Shown one piece after another: positions 32,685-32,777 of a stretch of DNA of 32,777 bases (its first letter is position 1; each line of letters starts with the position of its first letter). The stretch covers positions 1 through 32,777 of the forward strand of contig JBKEDH010000152.1 in the NCBI GenBank assembly GCA_047975295.1, in the 5' to 3' direction. The translations under genes were made by a program, and so were the position numbers. A model generated the notes under the pieces. That model saw only the letters and a program-made list of their open reading frames with translations. It did no database searches and had not been told where the DNA came from. The DNA is from JBKEDH01 sp047975295 (GTDB lineage: Bacteria; Bacteroidota; Bacteroidia; Flavobacteriales; Flavobacteriaceae).

Positions 32685-32777
32685 CTATAAATTTCCAAAT
32701 TTGTAGATGCGTCTTAGTGTTTCGGTTTTTCCAATTAAAGACATAATGTCGAAAACATTGGGGCCTTGTAGCGAGCC
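32685..32777 (-). CDS. gltX: Probable 3' end of glutamyl-tRNA synthetase (partial)
   Basis: The last 30 codons of a minus-strand gene entering from the right: SLQGPNVFDIMSLIGKTETLRRI... then TAG. The GP.VFD...LIGK.ETLRRI pattern matches the C-terminal end of bacterial GltX (anticodon-binding domain). The short visible stretch keeps the call tentative. It lies 207 bases upstream of the SPFH gene on the same strand. Confidence 0.6.
   Translation of the reverse strand, partial: GSLQGPNVFDIMSLIGKTETLRRIYKFGNL

Noticed and set aside
1..32777. CRISPR arrays, phage genes, integrase or full-length transposase
   Set aside because: No regularly spaced repeats and no reading frame with these signatures were found; mobile signals are limited to short non-autonomous elements and cassette-like sites.

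Overview
The window looks like chromosomal DNA of a marine or host-associated Flavobacteriaceae member (Bacteroidota). The grounds are the low GC content, the family content (head-GIN/DUF2807, DUF4349, DUF2459, LuxR-type two-component genes, tandem OmpA-like domains, GlnRS-dependent glutamine charging), several near-perfect TAnnTTTG -7 promoter boxes in front of housekeeping genes, and weak or absent Shine-Dalgarno sequences with several TTG/GTG starts. I cannot name the genus from sequence alone.

Layout. 1-1253 (-): a truncated CPA-type Na+/H+ antiporter. 1416-5946 (+): an MBL-fold hydrolase, a subtilisin-like lipoprotein protease and an M1 aminopeptidase lipoprotein. 6046-9732 (+): a tight operon of rnpA, a DUF4349 protein, an S41 C-terminal protease and a double OmpA-like protein. 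9734-12184 (-): a DUF2459 protein, a DoxX-like protein, an ElaA-type acetyltransferase and rpiB. 12847-15069 (+): RNase R, divergent from rpiB across an extremely AT-rich spacer. 15121-16053 (+): an accessory beta-propeller-like gene of unknown function. 16403-17080 (+): a head-GIN protein. 17314-21664: a hybrid sensor kinase facing an NtrC-type sigma54 activator, followed by a small secreted PepSY-like protein with a candidate sigma54 promoter. 22109-22939: a LysE exporter and tRNA-Cys. 23079-23762 (-): an accessory SUKH-like gene. 23989-26453: divergent folB and glnS. 26724-27872 (+): a FemAB/GNAT-like protein. 28409-31439 (+): a lipoprotein, a six-TM protein, a LuxR-type histidine kinase and its response regulator. 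31551-32777 (-): an SPFH protein and the 3' end of what is probably gltX.

The most unusual content lies between and around the genes. (1) The two accessory genes (15121-16053 and 23079-23762) carry the same upstream motif (GTTrGTGGyAAT...TCCA) and the same downstream motif (TGCCAmCAAC directly after the stop, followed by an imperfect palindrome). This is the architecture of mobile single-gene cassettes with attC-like sites, but no integrase is present in the window. A related palindrome sits upstream of the DoxX gene. (2) Three MITE-like elements with terminal inverted repeats are present. One ends six bases before the lysE start codon, and one separates the histidine kinase from its response regulator and supplies the kinase stop codon. 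(3) A 69-bp dispersed repeat occurs as an inverted pair flanking folB-glnS, with a third truncated copy near the right end.

Two signalling modules are evident. The first is the hybrid kinase / sigma54 activator pair, which may control the adjacent secreted protein. The second is the lipoprotein / 6-TM / kinase / regulator operon, where the kinase has almost no sensory domain and the two unknown upstream proteins are the likely sensor.
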